This document shows, one piece after another, positions 63,563 through 64,000 of a stretch of DNA of 64,000 bases (positions are counted from its first letter, which is position 1; every line of letters begins with the position of its first letter). Both the position numbers and the translations under genes were made by a program. The notes beneath the pieces are model-generated. The model ran no database searches and had not been told where the DNA came from. It saw only the letters and a list, made by a program, of their open reading frames with translations. The DNA comes from Streptomyces sp. NBC_00557 (GTDB lineage: Bacteria > Actinomycetota > Actinomycetes > Streptomycetales > Streptomycetaceae), in NCBI RefSeq assembly GCF_036345995.1, contig NZ_CP107796.1, forward strand, positions 2,976,001-3,040,000. The letters are read 5' to 3'.

Positions 63563-64000
63563 TGAGGTACGCGCGCACGGGCAGGTCCGTGCTCCTGGGT
63601 GTTCTGTGCGCCGCGCTGCTGTGCGCTCTGGCGAGTTGTTCGTCTCCTGACCCGGACTCCTCGGTGCGTGGGTCGGGACGTGGGAAGCGGATTCCGTACT
63701 GGGTGCCGGGGAAGACGCCTACGCAGGTTGCCCGGTCTATGAACGTGACGATTCCGGCGCGGGCCGCCGACCTCAGAGCCGCTTACCAGAGAGGGTTCCA
63801 GGACGACAACGTGTTGCTCGCCTTCACGCTGCCCAAGTCCGACACCCGCGCCTTCATCCGGAGCTGGATCTCGAGAGCCCCCTGTTGCACCGGGATGCCC
63901 CCGTCACCTCGGGAAAGGGGCACACCCCGACCACCCCGTTCGCCCATCTCGGTCTGAAGGAGCCGGAGACACTGGCCGACGTCACGGAAGGGCCGGTATG
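63563..64000 (+). CDS. Lipoprotein, frameshifted near 63860 and continuing beyond the window
   Basis: GTG at 63563 after GGGGACG. Signal peptide ARTGRSVLLGVLCAALLCAL with lipobox LASC, then KRIPYWVPGKTPTQVARSMN and LRAAYQRGFQDDNVLLAFTL, PKSDTRAFIR. At about 63860 the frame of good sequence shifts by one base: reading resumes as ELDLESPLLHRDAPVTSGKG, HTPTTPFAHLGLKEPETLAD in the next frame to the window end. The DNA has CGGAGCTG where CGGGAGCTG would keep frame. The family is not one I can name. The C-terminus lies outside the window. Confidence 0.65.

Overview
The window is chromosomal DNA of a Streptomyces or very close relative. Evidence: very high GC with strong G/C at third codon positions, many GTG and some TTG starts, frequent 4-bp ATGA/GTGA overlaps, long GC hairpin terminators, and marker families such as WhiB, DUF397 plus HTH pairs, SpoIIE-type phosphatases, DUF1707, DUF4245 and mycosin. 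From memory, the order ychF, DUF6542, ppgK, ispH, xseAB, DUF4245, glpX, wblI, DUF1707, two fumarases, SpoIIE phosphatase, PBP, PadR plus ABC transporter, oxyR, ahpCD, PhoH, uppS follows a conserved stretch of Streptomyces core chromosome. No rRNA, tRNA, CRISPR array or intact insertion sequence was seen.

Layout. 1-0.7 kb: partial BrkB/YihY membrane protein. 0.8-8.2 kb: accessory cassette that looks like a conflict/defence locus. A minus-strand run encodes a four-helix membrane protein, a nucleosidase fused to a degenerate kinase, an SF1 UPF1/DNA2-type helicase and an unknown protein; a divergent gene encodes a tail-anchored coiled-coil protein. 8.4-8.9 kb: a YefM-type antitoxin whose YoeB-type toxin has lost its middle. 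8.9-25.4 kb: core housekeeping (YchF, polyphosphate glucokinase, IspH, exonuclease VII, nitroreductase, class II FBPase, WblI, class I and class II fumarases flanking an HTH/DUF397 regulator pair, DUF402, SpoIIE phosphatase). 25.9-31.5 kb: a 1478-residue secreted protein with a lysozyme-like and a golvesin-like region, two tiny membrane proteins and a small exported protein. 31.7-50.9 kb: core and envelope genes (class A PBP, PadR-ABC-FtsX operon, OxyR-AhpCD, AI-2E family exporter, SLT-type hydrolase, PhoH, UppS, methyltransferase, DinB, GNAT, LLM oxidoreductase, DUF192), interrupted near 41.2-41.6 kb by a scrap heap of gene fragments, one of them homologous to part of the 25.9 kb secreted protein.

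51-64 kb: a second accessory region built around type VII secretion-like parts: WXG100/PPE-like helical proteins, a mycosin protease, a large effector-like protein split by a one-base frameshift, lipoproteins, a PIN/RHH toxin-antitoxin pair and a DUF1023 alpha/beta hydrolase with an ESX-like upstream partner and a downstream lipoprotein. The ESX membrane core (EccB/C/D) is not in the window.

The most interesting candidate for an undescribed system is the 0.8-8.2 kb cassette: an apparently active nucleosidase tethered to a pseudokinase, in a tightly packed run with an SF1 helicase and a membrane protein. Two one-base G-run contractions (53.385 kb and 63.86 kb) break otherwise good reading frames and may be real mutations or consensus errors.
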